Shown here: in pieces, positions 31,149 through 39,973 of the stretch
Layout: every line of letters begins with the position of its first letter
How positions within the stretch are numbered: position 1 is the stretch's first letter
Origin: Phytomonospora endophytica
Lineage (GTDB): Bacteria > Actinomycetota > Actinomycetes > Mycobacteriales > Micromonosporaceae
Length of the DNA stretch: 64,000 nt
NCBI RefSeq assembly: GCF_014202425.1
Contig: NZ_JACHGT010000018.1
Span: 119,719 to 183,718, forward strand
Direction: 5' to 3'
The notes under the pieces: model-generated
Database searches by the model: none
Told to the model about the DNA's origin: nothing
Seen by the model: only the letters and a program-made list of their open reading frames with translations
Program-made: the position numbers and the translations under genes

Positions 31149-32808
31149 GAGCTCCATGACCGACCTGTGGTGGAAGAACGGCCTCGTCTACGCCGTCGAC
31201 GTCAAGACCTTCCTCGACGGCGACGGCGACGGCATCGGCGACTTCAAAGGCCTCGCCGCCGGCATCGACTACCTCGCCGCCCTCGGCGTCACCTGCCTGT
31301 GGGTCCTGCCGCCCTTCCCCTCCCCCTGGCGCGACGACGGCTACGACACCAGCGACTACCTGTCGATCGACCCCCGGCTCGGCGACCTCGGCGACTTCGT
31401 CGCCTTCACCCGAGCCGCCCGCCAGAACGGGATCCGCGTCATCCTCGACATCGCCCTCAACCACACCAGCGACGAACACCCCTGGTTCACCGACGCGCGC
31501 TCCTCCCGCGACGCGAAGTACCGCGACTACTACGTCTGGTCCGACGAACCGCCGGCCGACCCACCCGAACCCGTCCTGCCCGGCGAACAGACCGGCACCT
31601 ACACCTTCGACGAGGGCTCCGGCCAGTACTACCTGCACCGCTACCACGACTTCATGCCCGACCTCAACACCAACAACCCCGCCGTCCGCGCCGAGATGTA
31701 CAAGGTCCTGGGATTCTGGCTCGCCGTCGGCGTCAGCGGCTTCCGCGTCGACTCCGTCCCCTTCCTCGTCGAGGAGATCGCCGACAGCGGCGGCGGCGAG
31801 GACTCCTCCCACGACTACCTGCGCGACCTGCGCTCCTTCATCGCCCGCCGCAGCAGCGACGCGATCCTGGTCGGGGAGGCCAACCTGCCGCTCGACCTGC
31901 TCGGCCGCTACTTCGGCGAAGAGGGTGCCGAGGAGATGCGGGTGATGTTCGACTTCGCCGGCTGCGGCGGCATCTGGGCCTCCCTCGCCCTCGGCGAGGC
32001 CGCCCCGATCGCCCGCCAGCTCACCGCGCGGCCGACGCCTCCCCCGGTCTGCTCCTACCTGTCGTTCCTGCGCCACCACGACGAACTGAACCTCGACCTG
32101 CACTACACCGACGAGGAACGCGAGGCCGTCTTCGCGTCCTTCGCGCCACGCGAGGACCAGCGCGCCTACGGTCGCGGGATCCGCCGCAGAATGACGCCGA
32201 TGCTCGACGACGACGAGGCACGAGTGCGACTGGCCTTCTCACTGATGTTCTCCCTGCCGGGAACCCCGACGATCTTCTACGGCGACGAGTACGGCCTCGG
32301 CGACAACCCCGAACTGCCCGGCCGCCTGGCCAACCGGCCCCCGATGCAGTGGAACGCCCTCGACAACGGCGGCTTCTCCCACGGACGGCCCGCCGAACTC
32401 GTCCGGCCCACCACCCCCGACGGCCACTACGGGTACCGCACGCGCAACATCGCCGCCCAGCTGCCCGACCCCGGCTCCCGCCTGAACTGGCTGCGCCGCC
32501 TGGCCGCCAACCGCCGCGAATGCGCCGAGATCGGCACCGGCCGCCACCGGCTCCTCGACTCCGGCGACCCCGGAATCCTGGCCGTACGCCACGACCAGTT
32601 CCACTCGCTCGTGGTCCTGCACAACCTCGCCGACGAGGAACGCACCGCCCACCTCGGCGACGAACTCGACGTCGGCTGCGACGAGGTCTTCGCCGACCGC
32701 TCCTACGAACCCGCCGACACCACCACCGGCGAGGTGCCACTCGGCCCCAGCGGCTTCCGCTGGCTTCGCCTGCACCGCACGGGAACGAGCACCCCCGGCA
32801 TCGACTGA
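31141..32808 (+). CDS. GH13 alpha-glucan enzyme, trehalose-synthase-like
   Basis: 555 residues, GTG start with AAGGAG. A GH13 barrel with all catalytic residues: nucleophile Asp204 (GFRVDSV), acid/base Glu246 (LVGEANL) and transition-state Asp314 (RHHDELN). The opening WWKNGLVYAVDVKTFLDGDGDGIGDFKGL is closest to trehalose synthase (GH13_16). The His-rich sequence RHHDELNLDL also fits that group, but the protein is shorter and lacks a fused maltokinase. Likely substrates are maltose, trehalose or short glucans in the cytosol. It is translationally coupled to the LLM oxidoreductase. Confidence 0.88.
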   Translation: MPESSMTDLWWKNGLVYAVDVKTFLDGDGDGIGDFKGLAAGIDYLAALGVTCLWVLPPFPSPWRDDGYDTSDYLSIDPRLGDLGDFVAFTRAARQNGIRVILDIALNHTSDEHPWFTDARSSRDAKYRDYYVWSDEPPADPPEPVLPGEQTGTYTFDEGSGQYYLHRYHDFMPDLNTNNPAVRAEMYKVLGFWLAVGVSGFRVDSVPFLVEEIADSGGGEDSSHDYLRDLRSFIARRSSDAILVGEANLPLDLLGRYFGEEGAEEMRVMFDFAGCGGIWASLALGEAAPIARQLTARPTPPPVCSYLSFLRHHDELNLDLHYTDEEREAVFASFAPREDQRAYGRGIRRRMTPMLDDDEARVRLAFSLMFSLPGTPTIFYGDEYGLGDNPELPGRLANRPPMQWNALDNGGFSHGRPAELVRPTTPDGHYGYRTRNIAAQLPDPGSRLNWLRRLAANRRECAEIGTGRHRLLDSGDPGILAVRHDQFHSLVVLHNLADEERTAHLGDELDVGCDEVFADRSYEPADTTTGEVPLGPSGFRWLRLHRTGTSTPGID

Positions 32809-32822
32809 CCCGCCTTCTTTTC

Positions 32823-32881
32823 TTGACACACGAAAGTAACTCTGCTTGGCTGCGCCTTGATCGACATCGACGGAAGAGGCC
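32823..32881 (+). promoter_or_regulatory. Candidate promoter for the ROK regulator/alpha-glucosidase pair
   Basis: A perfect -35 TTGACA (32823-32828) lies 54 bases before the ROK ATG. The expected -10 position is poor (TTGGCT or nearby), so an activator or alternative spacing may be needed. The sequence CGAAAGTAACTC just after the -35 could be part of an operator. GGAAGAGG before the ATG is the ribosome-binding site. Confidence 0.4.
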
Positions 32882-34075
32882 ATGAGCAGCAACCCCGGGC
32901 GCCCGGCACCCTCCGGCCCGTTCGGTGAACGGACGCGCGCCGAGGTCTTCGCGCTGATCCTCACCGACGGACCGCTCTCGCGCGTCGAGGTGGCCGCGAA
33001 ACTCGGCCTGTCCCCCTCGACGGTGACCCGGCTCCTGCCTCCCCTCCTCGACGGCGACTACATCCGCGAAACGGGCCGCGCCGCCACCGCCCTCGGACGG
33101 CCCCGGCGCCTGCTGGAGGTCAATGCGGCCCGCCACCTCGTCGTCGGCGTGAAGATCTCACCGACGCACGTCACCGGCGTCCTCACCGACATGGCCGCCC
33201 GCGTCGTCGGCCGCGCCGAGACCCCCGTCCCCGACACGCTCCCCACCACGATCCTCCGCGCGACCACCGCACTCACCCGCGACCTGCTGTCCGGAGTGGA
33301 CACCTCCCTCGTGCTCGGCATCGGTGTCGGCGTCGGCGGCCACGTCGGCCGCGAGGCCGGAATCTGCCACACCTCGGCCCTCCTCGACTGGCACGAAGTC
33401 CCCGTCGCCGCACCCCTCGCCGAAGCCACCGGCCTGCCCGTCGTCGTCGAGAACGACGTCAACACCCTCGTCGTCGCCGAACGCTGGTTCGGCGCCGGAC
33501 GCGACACCCGCTCCTTCGCCGTGGTCACCATCGGGCCCGGCGTCGGCTGCGGCCTGCTCCTCGGCGGCGCCATGTACACCGGCGCCACCGGCATGGCCGG
33601 CGAGTTCGGCCACCTACCCCTCGACCCAGCCGGACCGAAGTGCCTCTGCGGAAACCACGGCTGCCTGGAGGCGCTGGCGTCGAGCGCGGCGATCGTGCGC
33701 GACCTCGCCCACGAAGGCGTCCGGGTCTCCTCCGCCGAGCAGGCCGCCGCACTCGCCCGCGCGGGAAACCCCGCGGCCCGGGAGGTCTACGCCCGGGTCG
33801 GAAACGCCCTCGGCCGCGGCCTCGCCGCCCTGGTCAACCTCCTGGACCTGGAACTGATCGTCCTGGCCGGCGAAGGCGCCGCCGAACACGACCTGTTCGG
33901 CCCGGCGATGACGGCGGGCCTGCGCGCGCACGCCTTCTCCAAGGCCGCCGAACGTCCCGTCCACATCGACCCCGCCACCGACGACCTGTGGGCCCGGGGC
34001 GCCGCCTGCCTGATGATCGGCGCGGCGGTCGCCGGCCCACTGACCCCACCCCGCGTAGAGAGGCACCACCCGTGA
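32882..34075 (+). CDS. ROK-family transcriptional regulator
   Basis: 397 residues. An N-terminal winged helix (RAEVFALILTDGPLSRVEVAAKLGLSPSTVTR in outline, about 18-70) precedes a ROK sugar-kinase fold with the ATP-site-like VGVKISPTHVTGVLTD and the zinc-binding signature CLCGNHGCLE near 255. The ligand-site motif GEFGHLPLDP is intact. ROK repressors of this type respond to glucose, maltose, xylose or similar sugars. It overlaps the following alpha-glucosidase gene by four bases (GTGA), and therefore probably regulates that gene and perhaps the upstream GH13 gene. Confidence 0.9.
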   Translation: MSSNPGRPAPSGPFGERTRAEVFALILTDGPLSRVEVAAKLGLSPSTVTRLLPPLLDGDYIRETGRAATALGRPRRLLEVNAARHLVVGVKISPTHVTGVLTDMAARVVGRAETPVPDTLPTTILRATTALTRDLLSGVDTSLVLGIGVGVGGHVGREAGICHTSALLDWHEVPVAAPLAEATGLPVVVENDVNTLVVAERWFGAGRDTRSFAVVTIGPGVGCGLLLGGAMYTGATGMAGEFGHLPLDPAGPKCLCGNHGCLEALASSAAIVRDLAHEGVRVSSAEQAAALARAGNPAAREVYARVGNALGRGLAALVNLLDLELIVLAGEGAAEHDLFGPAMTAGLRAHAFSKAAERPVHIDPATDDLWARGAACLMIGAAVAGPLTPPRVERHHP

Positions 34076-35652
34076 CCGCACAGCACTGGCTCGCCGACGC
34101 CGTCCTGTACCAGATCTACCCGCAGAGCTTCGCCGACTCCAACGGCGACGGCATCGGCGACCTGCCCGGCATCAAGGCCCACCTCGACCACCTCTCCTGG
34201 CTCGGCGTGGACACCATGTGGATCAATCCGTGCTTCGTGTCGCCCTTCAACGACGCCGGCTACGACGTCGCCGACTACACCCGCATCGCTCCCCGCTACG
34301 GCACCGAGGACGACCTGGCCGCCCTCACCGCCGCCGCCGGCGAACGCGGGATCCGCGTGATGCTCGACCTGGTCGCCGGACACACCTCCGACCAGCACCC
34401 GTGGTTCGTCCACTCCGCCGCCGACCCCACCGACGACCGCTACATCTGGGCCGACCGCCAGGCCGAGCACTTCGTCGCCTCCCCCGGCACCCGCGAAGGC
34501 TTCTACCTGCCGAACTTCTTCGACAGCCAGCCCGCCCTCAACTTCGGCTACGCGCGCACGCACCCCGACGAGCCGTGGCGCCTGCCGGTCGACGCGCCCG
34601 GTCCCCTGGCCAACCGCCGCGCCCTGCGCGACGTCATGGACTTCTGGCTGAGCCGGGGCATCGCGGGCTTCCGTGTCGACATGGCCCACTCACTGGTCAA
34701 GGACGACGCCGACCGCACCGAGACCGGCAGGATCTGGCGCGAACTGCGCGACTGGCTCGACACCGCGCACCCCGAGGCGGCCATCGTCGCCGAATGGAGC
34801 GACCCGGCGGTGTCGGTCCCGGCCGGTTTCCACGCCGACTTCTTCCTCCACTTCGGCGGCGACAGCGACGGCATGCCGCTGCGCTCGCTGTGGAACAACA
34901 ACGCCGGCACCCGCAAGGAGACCTGGGGCGGCCCGCAGGACTGCTACTTCGACGCCGAGGCCAAAGGCTCGATGTCGACCTTCCTCGACGCCTGGCGCCA
35001 CGCGCGCGAGGTCATCGGCGACCGCGGCTTCAGCGCGCTCCCCTCCTCCAACCACGACTTCTCCCGCCTGGCCTGCGGACCGCGCACCGCCGAACAACTC
35101 GGCGCCGCCCTCACCTTCCTGCTCACCTGGCAGACCGTCCCCGCGATCTACGCCGGCGACGAGATCGGCATGCGCTACGTCCCGGGCATGCCCGTCCACG
35201 AAGGCAGCGCCCTCGGCCCCAACCACAACCGCGCAGGCTGCCGCACCCCCATGCAGTGGGACGACGGCCCCAACGCCGGGTTCTCCACCGCCGAACCCGA
35301 CGCGCTCTACCTGCCCCTCGACCCCGCCCCCGACCGGCCCACCGTCGCCGCCCAACGCGAGGACGCCGACTCGGTGCTCCACCTGGTCCGCCGCCTGATC
35401 ACCCTGCGCAAGGCCAACCCCGAACTCGGCCCGGCGGGCGAGGTCGAGATCCTCTCGACCGGCTACCCCTTCGCCTACATCCGCGGCGGGCGCTTCCTCG
35501 TCGTCGTCAACCCCGGACGCGACGCCGTCACCCTCGACGTGCCCGCCCTCGCCCGCGCGGCGAGCCCGGTCGAGGTCAAGGGCATCACCGTCGACGGCGG
35601 CCGCGTCGAGGCCGCGGGCTTCTCCTACGGCGTCTTCGAGCTGGCGCCCTGA
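34072..35652 (+). CDS. GH13 alpha-glucosidase / oligo-1,6-glucosidase
   Basis: 526 residues from the GTG at 34072, overlapping the ROK stop. The opening WLADAVLYQIYPQSFADSNGDGIGDLPGI is typical of GH13 oligosaccharide hydrolases. Catalytic Asp203 (GFRVDMAH), Glu241 (VAEWSD) and Asp329 (SNHDFSR) are present, and CRTPMQWD follows as in alpha-glucosidases. There is no signal peptide, so it acts on imported or intracellular maltodextrin or isomaltose. Co-regulation with the ROK gene is implied by the coupling. The exact linkage preference cannot be read safely. Confidence 0.9.
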   Translation: MTAQHWLADAVLYQIYPQSFADSNGDGIGDLPGIKAHLDHLSWLGVDTMWINPCFVSPFNDAGYDVADYTRIAPRYGTEDDLAALTAAAGERGIRVMLDLVAGHTSDQHPWFVHSAADPTDDRYIWADRQAEHFVASPGTREGFYLPNFFDSQPALNFGYARTHPDEPWRLPVDAPGPLANRRALRDVMDFWLSRGIAGFRVDMAHSLVKDDADRTETGRIWRELRDWLDTAHPEAAIVAEWSDPAVSVPAGFHADFFLHFGGDSDGMPLRSLWNNNAGTRKETWGGPQDCYFDAEAKGSMSTFLDAWRHAREVIGDRGFSALPSSNHDFSRLACGPRTAEQLGAALTFLLTWQTVPAIYAGDEIGMRYVPGMPVHEGSALGPNHNRAGCRTPMQWDDGPNAGFSTAEPDALYLPLDPAPDRPTVAAQREDADSVLHLVRRLITLRKANPELGPAGEVEILSTGYPFAYIRGGRFLVVVNPGRDAVTLDVPALARAASPVEVKGITVDGGRVEAAGFSYGVFELAP

Positions 35653-35674
35653 GCCCGGCGGCTACCATCCGTCG

Positions 35675-36739
35675 GTGACCTCAGACCTCGACAGCGCGTG
35701 CGCGGAACTCGAAACCGCCATCGCCGACCGCGACATCGACGCCTTCGGCCAGGCCATGGGCCTGCTGTGGAACGCCGGACAGCAGGCCCCGGCCGAAGAG
35801 CTCACCGCGATCCTGCCGCGCTGCGCCGACATCCTCGGGACCCTCCACATCGGCATGGGCAGCCAGCTCGCGCTGATGTGCGGGGCCTTCGCCGAGCGCG
35901 GCGCCGACCCGGCACCGCTGGTCACGCCGGTCGCCGAAGGCCTGCGCGAGGCCATGCGACGCGCCCGTCTCCTGCGCAAGGCCTGGCGCGCCATGGGCGA
36001 CCCCTCGCCGCTGCCCGGCGAGGAGACCACCGTCGAGGAGTACGACGCGATCGTGACCGCCCTGGCCGCCTCGGTCGGCGAGGAGGAGGCCCGCGCCCTC
36101 GCCGAGGGCTGGGACACCCTCAACCTCTGGCAGATGCCGGCGACCTCACTGCTCCAGCTCGACAGGTCCGTCCGCGCCGCCTTCCCCCACCGTGCGGAGA
36201 TCCTCGAAGGCTGCCTCGAACTCGTCGACGACCAGCCCTCCCTGAGCTGGCTGCAAGGCCTGCTGACCGTCCTCGACAACGAGCCGCTCCTCGTCCTGCA
36301 CCGCCCGAGCGGCCGCGGCTACGAGGTCACCATCGCCGGGCTCGGCGACAACTTCCAGCTGCACTCCCTGCTCGCCGCCGCGCTCGACGGGCCCGTCGAG
36401 GAGGGCCTCCTCGGCGACCTCGGCCTCGACCCGCACTGGGCCGCCGTCGCCACCGACGCGCCGCCCGAGGACTTCGGCGGAACCGCCGAGGGCCGCTTCA
36501 ACCCCGCCGACGCCACCGGCGCGTGGATCTGGAACGAAGGCCGCCCCGCCGACATCCCGCTCTTCGAGGACCGCCGCGTCGTCGTGCTCGACCCGCCGTC
36601 CTACCCGCGCTCGTGGAACAACGACCGCCAGTACCCGATGATGACCGGATCCCTGACGCTCGACCGGGTCCTGCCCGAGGCCGAGGCGGCCGCGTGGCTG
36701 GCCAAGGTCGGGCCGGCGCAGGACGTACCGGCGGTCTAG
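35675..36739 (+). CDS. Uncharacterised cytosolic protein
   Basis: 354 residues, GTG start 22 bases after the alpha-glucosidase stop. I do not recognise a family. The N-terminal 190 residues are Ala/Leu-rich and helical (MTSDLDSACAELETAIADRD…). The C-terminal part is of mixed alpha/beta character with Trp residues (GAWIWNEGRPADIPLFEDRRVVVLDPPSYPRSW in outline). No signal peptide or transmembrane segment is seen. It may be co-transcribed with the glucan genes, or be independent. It converges with the JmjC-type gene, overlapping by four bases. Confidence 0.7.
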   Translation: MTSDLDSACAELETAIADRDIDAFGQAMGLLWNAGQQAPAEELTAILPRCADILGTLHIGMGSQLALMCGAFAERGADPAPLVTPVAEGLREAMRRARLLRKAWRAMGDPSPLPGEETTVEEYDAIVTALAASVGEEEARALAEGWDTLNLWQMPATSLLQLDRSVRAAFPHRAEILEGCLELVDDQPSLSWLQGLLTVLDNEPLLVLHRPSGRGYEVTIAGLGDNFQLHSLLAAALDGPVEEGLLGDLGLDPHWAAVATDAPPEDFGGTAEGRFNPADATGAWIWNEGRPADIPLFEDRRVVVLDPPSYPRSWNNDRQYPMMTGSLTLDRVLPEAEAAAWLAKVGPAQDVPAV

Positions 36740-37632
36740 GGCGCGTCGCTCCCCAGCAACCGGTCGATGACCTCGGCGGTGTCGCCGGCGTGGATCCGCT
36801 CGACACCGTCCCTGCCCGGCAGCGCGGCGACCGCGCGGGCGGCCTCGTCGAGCACGCCGTGCAGTTCGGCGGCGATCGCGGCCAGGTTGTGCTCACCGAC
36901 CTCGGTGGAGTCGGTGCCGTCGAGCCGGTCCACGACGTGTTTGACGATCCGGTGGCGTAGTTCCCCGGCGGTGGTTCCCTCCAGCGCGAAGGAGATGTGG
37001 AACGACGAGGAGGTCTCGGCGGCCGCACAATGCGCGTAGCCGTAGGGCAGGTACAGGATGTCGCCCGCCTCCAGCTCGACCCGGGTCTCCTCGCCGGGCT
37101 CGGGCGTCTTCATCGCCGACCACGCTTCCTCGGGGCAGGGGCCGCCGAGAATCCAGCCCTTGCGGCCGTCGAGCTGCACGGCCACGACGTGCGCCGGATC
37201 GCGATGTGCGGGGACGAGCCGCTGGGCGTGCGGAGACAGGAAACCCCACACCTTCACCTTCTTGCCGCGGGCCGCGCCGATCTCCGAGGCCAGCGCCGCC
37301 ACCGCCGGACTCCACAGTTCCAGCCGGTTGAACTTGACCGCCGCACCGGCCGACAGCAGGCCGTCGAGCGCATCCGCGTCGACGATCTGCTCCGCCCGGC
37401 CGGGGCTGGCGAAAGCCTCCGCACGGCAGTACCGGGACGGCGCCACGGGCGTGCCCTCGTCGAGGACGGTGATGAACGGTGGCCGCAGCAAGGGCGTGGC
37501 CAGGAGCTCGTCCGCGCCCGGCAGGAGCGCCGTGAGAGGGCCGTCCCGGACGACCGTCGGGATCGTTCCCCACGCCCGCCCGATCGCGCCGTCCGGGCCG
37601 AACAGTTCGGTTGCCGCGACCGCCGTCGTCAT
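36736..37632 (-). CDS. JmjC-type cupin oxygenase
   Basis: 298 residues from the ATG at 37632. A JmjC/cupin fold with a probable Fe(II) site: H-x-D at His143/Asp145 (PAHRDPAHVVAVQLDGRKGWILGG in outline) and distal His201 (YGYAHCAAAE) after LEAGDILYLP. The C-terminal helices (KHVVDRLDG…) resemble the dimerisation tail of ribosomal-oxygenase-like enzymes. Such enzymes hydroxylate side chains of proteins or peptides using 2-oxoglutarate. It overlaps the MFS gene by four bases (ATGA) in an operon divergent from the YcaO genes, which makes the precursor peptide a plausible substrate. Confidence 0.83.
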   Translation of the reverse strand: MTTAVAATELFGPDGAIGRAWGTIPTVVRDGPLTALLPGADELLATPLLRPPFITVLDEGTPVAPSRYCRAEAFASPGRAEQIVDADALDGLLSAGAAVKFNRLELWSPAVAALASEIGAARGKKVKVWGFLSPHAQRLVPAHRDPAHVVAVQLDGRKGWILGGPCPEEAWSAMKTPEPGEETRVELEAGDILYLPYGYAHCAAAETSSSFHISFALEGTTAGELRHRIVKHVVDRLDGTDSTEVGEHNLAAIAAELHGVLDEAARAVAALPGRDGVERIHAGDTAEVIDRLLGSDAP

Positions 37633-38939
37633 GCCTGACCTACCTTCGTCTTGTCGAGGTGAACCATCCAGACCCGCCGGCGCAGCACGAGCGCGAGGGA
37701 GAGGAGCATGCCGACGGCACCGATCACCAGCGCCGTCCGCAGCCCGAAGGCCGAGCCGAGCGCGCCGCCGAGCAGTCCGGAACAGGCGACCAGCACGCCG
37801 GTGAGCACCCCGGAGGCACCGATGACCCGGCCCCGGACCTCGTCGGCGGTCCTGATCTGGAAGAGGGTCCGGCTGCCCACGCCCCAGAAGGACATCCCGA
37901 TCGCGAAGAAGGCCTCGGCGACCAGCATCGTCCCGGCGGCCTGGACCGTGGAACCCGCCACGGACGCCAGCAGCACCCCGCCCGCGACCATGGCGCCCTG
38001 GCCGAGCACCAGCAGGCGCCCGACGCCCAGGGTCCCGGCGAGACGGCCGCCGAGGAGGGCCGCGCCGAAGCCCACCACGCCCGACAGGGCGAAGACGAGG
38101 CCGATCACGATCGGCGGGAAGTGCAGATTGCGGACCAGGAAGAGCATGTAGACGACCATCTGGATCTGCGCGAACAGCGCCAGGGAGGCATAGGAGACGC
38201 TGATCGAGCGCAGCACCTCGTCCGTCCACATCAGCCGAAAGCCGGTCACGGTGTCGCGCCAGAACCCCTTGAGGCTGCGGCCCCGCGGTTTAACGGCGGC
38301 ACTCGCGGCGGAGGAGAACCTCACCCTCGCCAGGCTGACCGCCGAGACCACATAGGACCCGGCGTCGACGAGAACCGTCACCGCCGGCCCGACCGCGGTC
38401 ACCAGCAGCCCGGCCGCGCCGGGCCCGCTGACGTCGGCGACCGACTGGCTCGCCTCCAGCTTGCTGTTGCCGTCGGCGAGGCTCTCCTCCTCGACGACAC
38501 TGGGCAGAAAGGTCATGTGGGCCAGGTTGAACAACCGGGTCAGCACGGCCAGTCCTCCGCCGACCACGATGAGCTGCGCCATCGACAGCACGCCGAACAG
38601 CGTCGCGAGCGGAATGGACACGATCAGCAACGCGCGGCCCAGGTCGGCGCCGATCATCAGCCGCCGCCGGTCCACCCGGTCCACGATGGTCCCCGAGAAC
38701 GGGCTCAGCAGCACACCGGGAACGGTGCTCGCGGTGGCCACGAGGCCCATCTCGAAGGCGCTGAGCTCCAGCAGGAGCACACCGATGAGCGGCAGGGCGA
38801 TGAAGCTGACCGTCGAGCCGAACATCGACGCCGACTGGCCGAGCCACACGAGCATGAAGTCACGGTGCCTCCACAGACTCCGCCGCACCGGCGGAGAAGG
38901 GGGCTCCAGCGTCTCCACACTCTCCTCACCGGCCGTCAC
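37629..38939 (-). CDS. MFS exporter
   Basis: 436 residues with about 12 transmembrane segments. The first loop motif (SMFGSTVSFIALPLIGVLLL…) and IVDRVDRRRLMIGADLGRALL (motif A region) place it in the drug-exporter-like MFS_3 (Enterobactin exporter/Bcr-like) group. The gene is coupled at both ends: its start overlaps the 2OG oxygenase stop, and its stop overlaps the JmjC start. In a RiPP-like cluster lacking any ABC transporter, it is the natural candidate for export or self-immunity. Confidence 0.88.
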   Translation of the reverse strand: MTAGEESVETLEPPSPPVRRSLWRHRDFMLVWLGQSASMFGSTVSFIALPLIGVLLLELSAFEMGLVATASTVPGVLLSPFSGTIVDRVDRRRLMIGADLGRALLIVSIPLATLFGVLSMAQLIVVGGGLAVLTRLFNLAHMTFLPSVVEEESLADGNSKLEASQSVADVSGPGAAGLLVTAVGPAVTVLVDAGSYVVSAVSLARVRFSSAASAAVKPRGRSLKGFWRDTVTGFRLMWTDEVLRSISVSYASLALFAQIQMVVYMLFLVRNLHFPPIVIGLVFALSGVVGFGAALLGGRLAGTLGVGRLLVLGQGAMVAGGVLLASVAGSTVQAAGTMLVAEAFFAIGMSFWGVGSRTLFQIRTADEVRGRVIGASGVLTGVLVACSGLLGGALGSAFGLRTALVIGAVGMLLSLALVLRRRVWMVHLDKTKVGQA

Positions 38940-39550
38940 GCGGGCGACCAGCCCTCGGCGGGGTGCCAGAACTCCGGGGCGTCGACCGGCCCGGCGGGAG
39001 TGAACCCGATGCCGAGATTGACCGCCCGCTCGTCATTGTTGTCCGAGATCGGAGTGCGGGCGTGGATGACCCGGCGGGCATAGAACAAAATGACCTCGCC
39101 GACCTCCAGCAGAACCGTCACCGGGTCTTTCCCATGCGGGAAAAGCAGCAGACCCGAGCGCCGTTCACTGACCCAATCATGCTCCAGCATCACGATCACG
39201 TTGAGCGCGAACTGGTCGGTGTCGATATGCGGCACGACATGACTGTGCGGAATGTCGTAATACCGGTAGTTCCCTTTTCCGCTCGCGGTCGCCGAAACTC
39301 CGGCATTCGTCTCGACATAGTTGCGCAGCTCATCCGACTCGCGCAGGGAACACCCGACCGGACCGAGTTCGGCGAAGTGCTGCTCACGGATCTTCTCGGC
39401 TCCCGCGCGCTGCTCCCGCGATTCTCGCAAAAGCCCGTCGAACAGTTCCCCGGTAAGCCAGCCGGGACGGCCGAGGTGAAAGACGCCGTCGTCGCGGCCC
39501 AGGCTCCTGGTCGCTCTGGTATCGGTCAACGTGTGAGCTGCCCTGGCCAT
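38936..39550 (-). CDS. 2-oxoglutarate/Fe(II) oxygenase (prolyl-4-hydroxylase-like)
   Basis: 204 residues from the ATG at 39550 (GGGAGG five bases upstream). The double-stranded beta-helix shows His108-x-Asp110 (HSHVVPHIDTDQFALN), distal His163 (RRVIHARTP) and a candidate 2OG-binding Arg in DERAVNLGIGF. Length and motif order fit small peptide- or amino-acid-hydroxylating dioxygenases. It is first in the operon with MFS and JmjC genes, divergent from the precursor peptide across 169 bases. Hydroxylation of the RiPP core, for example on Asp, Asn or Val, is inference. Confidence 0.85.
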   Translation of the reverse strand: MARAAHTLTDTRATRSLGRDDGVFHLGRPGWLTGELFDGLLRESREQRAGAEKIREQHFAELGPVGCSLRESDELRNYVETNAGVSATASGKGNYRYYDIPHSHVVPHIDTDQFALNVIVMLEHDWVSERRSGLLLFPHGKDPVTVLLEVGEVILFYARRVIHARTPISDNNDERAVNLGIGFTPAGPVDAPEFWHPAEGWSPA

Positions 39551-39719
39551 TCGTGCCTCCCGGTGGCTCGGCGAGGGTGGACTGCGACCGAAGCTACCGC
39601 CCTCACCGGGCTCCGGCGGCGGCCGTGGCGACAAGTCGCCAAGGAAGATTTCGACCACGCCATCCCCGCGATCCCCGGATACGTTGGCGATTCCTCACCA
39701 CCAGAAAAGAGGTGCCGCA

Positions 39720-39875
39720 ATGTTCGAAGAGATCGAAAAGGCGAACGACGGCCGTGAACTGCTGATCGCGCCGCAGAACCACCCCGACGCCCGCCTGTCC
39801 TTCGTATGGGACACCACGGCCGGCACCGAGGAGACCTTCTCCGAGGAGACGGCGACCGAGTCCGACACGGTCTGA
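39720..39875 (+). CDS. Candidate RiPP precursor peptide, Thr/Ser/Glu-rich, no Cys
   Basis: 51 residues from the ATG at 39720, with AGAGG upstream. Residues 1-29 look like a leader (acidic MFEEIEKANDGRELLIAP, with LLI as possible recognition residues). Residues 30-51 are W-D-T-T-A-G-T then alternating Glu/Thr/Ser: Thr32, 33, 36, 39, 44, 46, 50 and Ser41, 48, with Phe40. There is no Cys, so a YcaO enzyme would have to act on Thr/Ser or on the backbone. The gene is first in the + operon and is followed by a hairpin, then FMN, YcaO and peptidase genes. The sequence matches no family I know. Confidence 0.75.
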   Translation: MFEEIEKANDGRELLIAPQNHPDARLSFVWDTTAGTEETFSEETATESDTV

Positions 39876-39908
39876 ATCAGTCGCAAGAACTGAACTGGTT
39901 CGCCAGCG

Positions 39909-39942
39909 GCGAGCTGCGTTCCCACCTCGGAACGCAGCTCGC
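39909..39942 (+). terminator. Perfect hairpin between the precursor and the enzyme genes
   Basis: GCGAGCTGCGTTCC (39909-39922) pairs with its exact complement at 39929-39942 across a 6-base loop and is followed by TTT. It lies 34 bases after the precursor stop and 32 bases before the FMN-protein gene. Partial termination would favour precursor over enzyme mRNA, as in the locus at 5.1-9.0 kb. Confidence 0.72.
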
Positions 39943-39973
39943 TTTCAGCCGACCCATCCTTGAGGGGAGAACC

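Noticed and set aside
39720..39875. Graspetide (omega-ester peptide) precursor, suggested by the Thr/Glu-rich core
   Set aside because: No ATP-grasp ligase is encoded in the cluster; the YcaO enzyme is the only core-modifying ATP-dependent enzyme seen.
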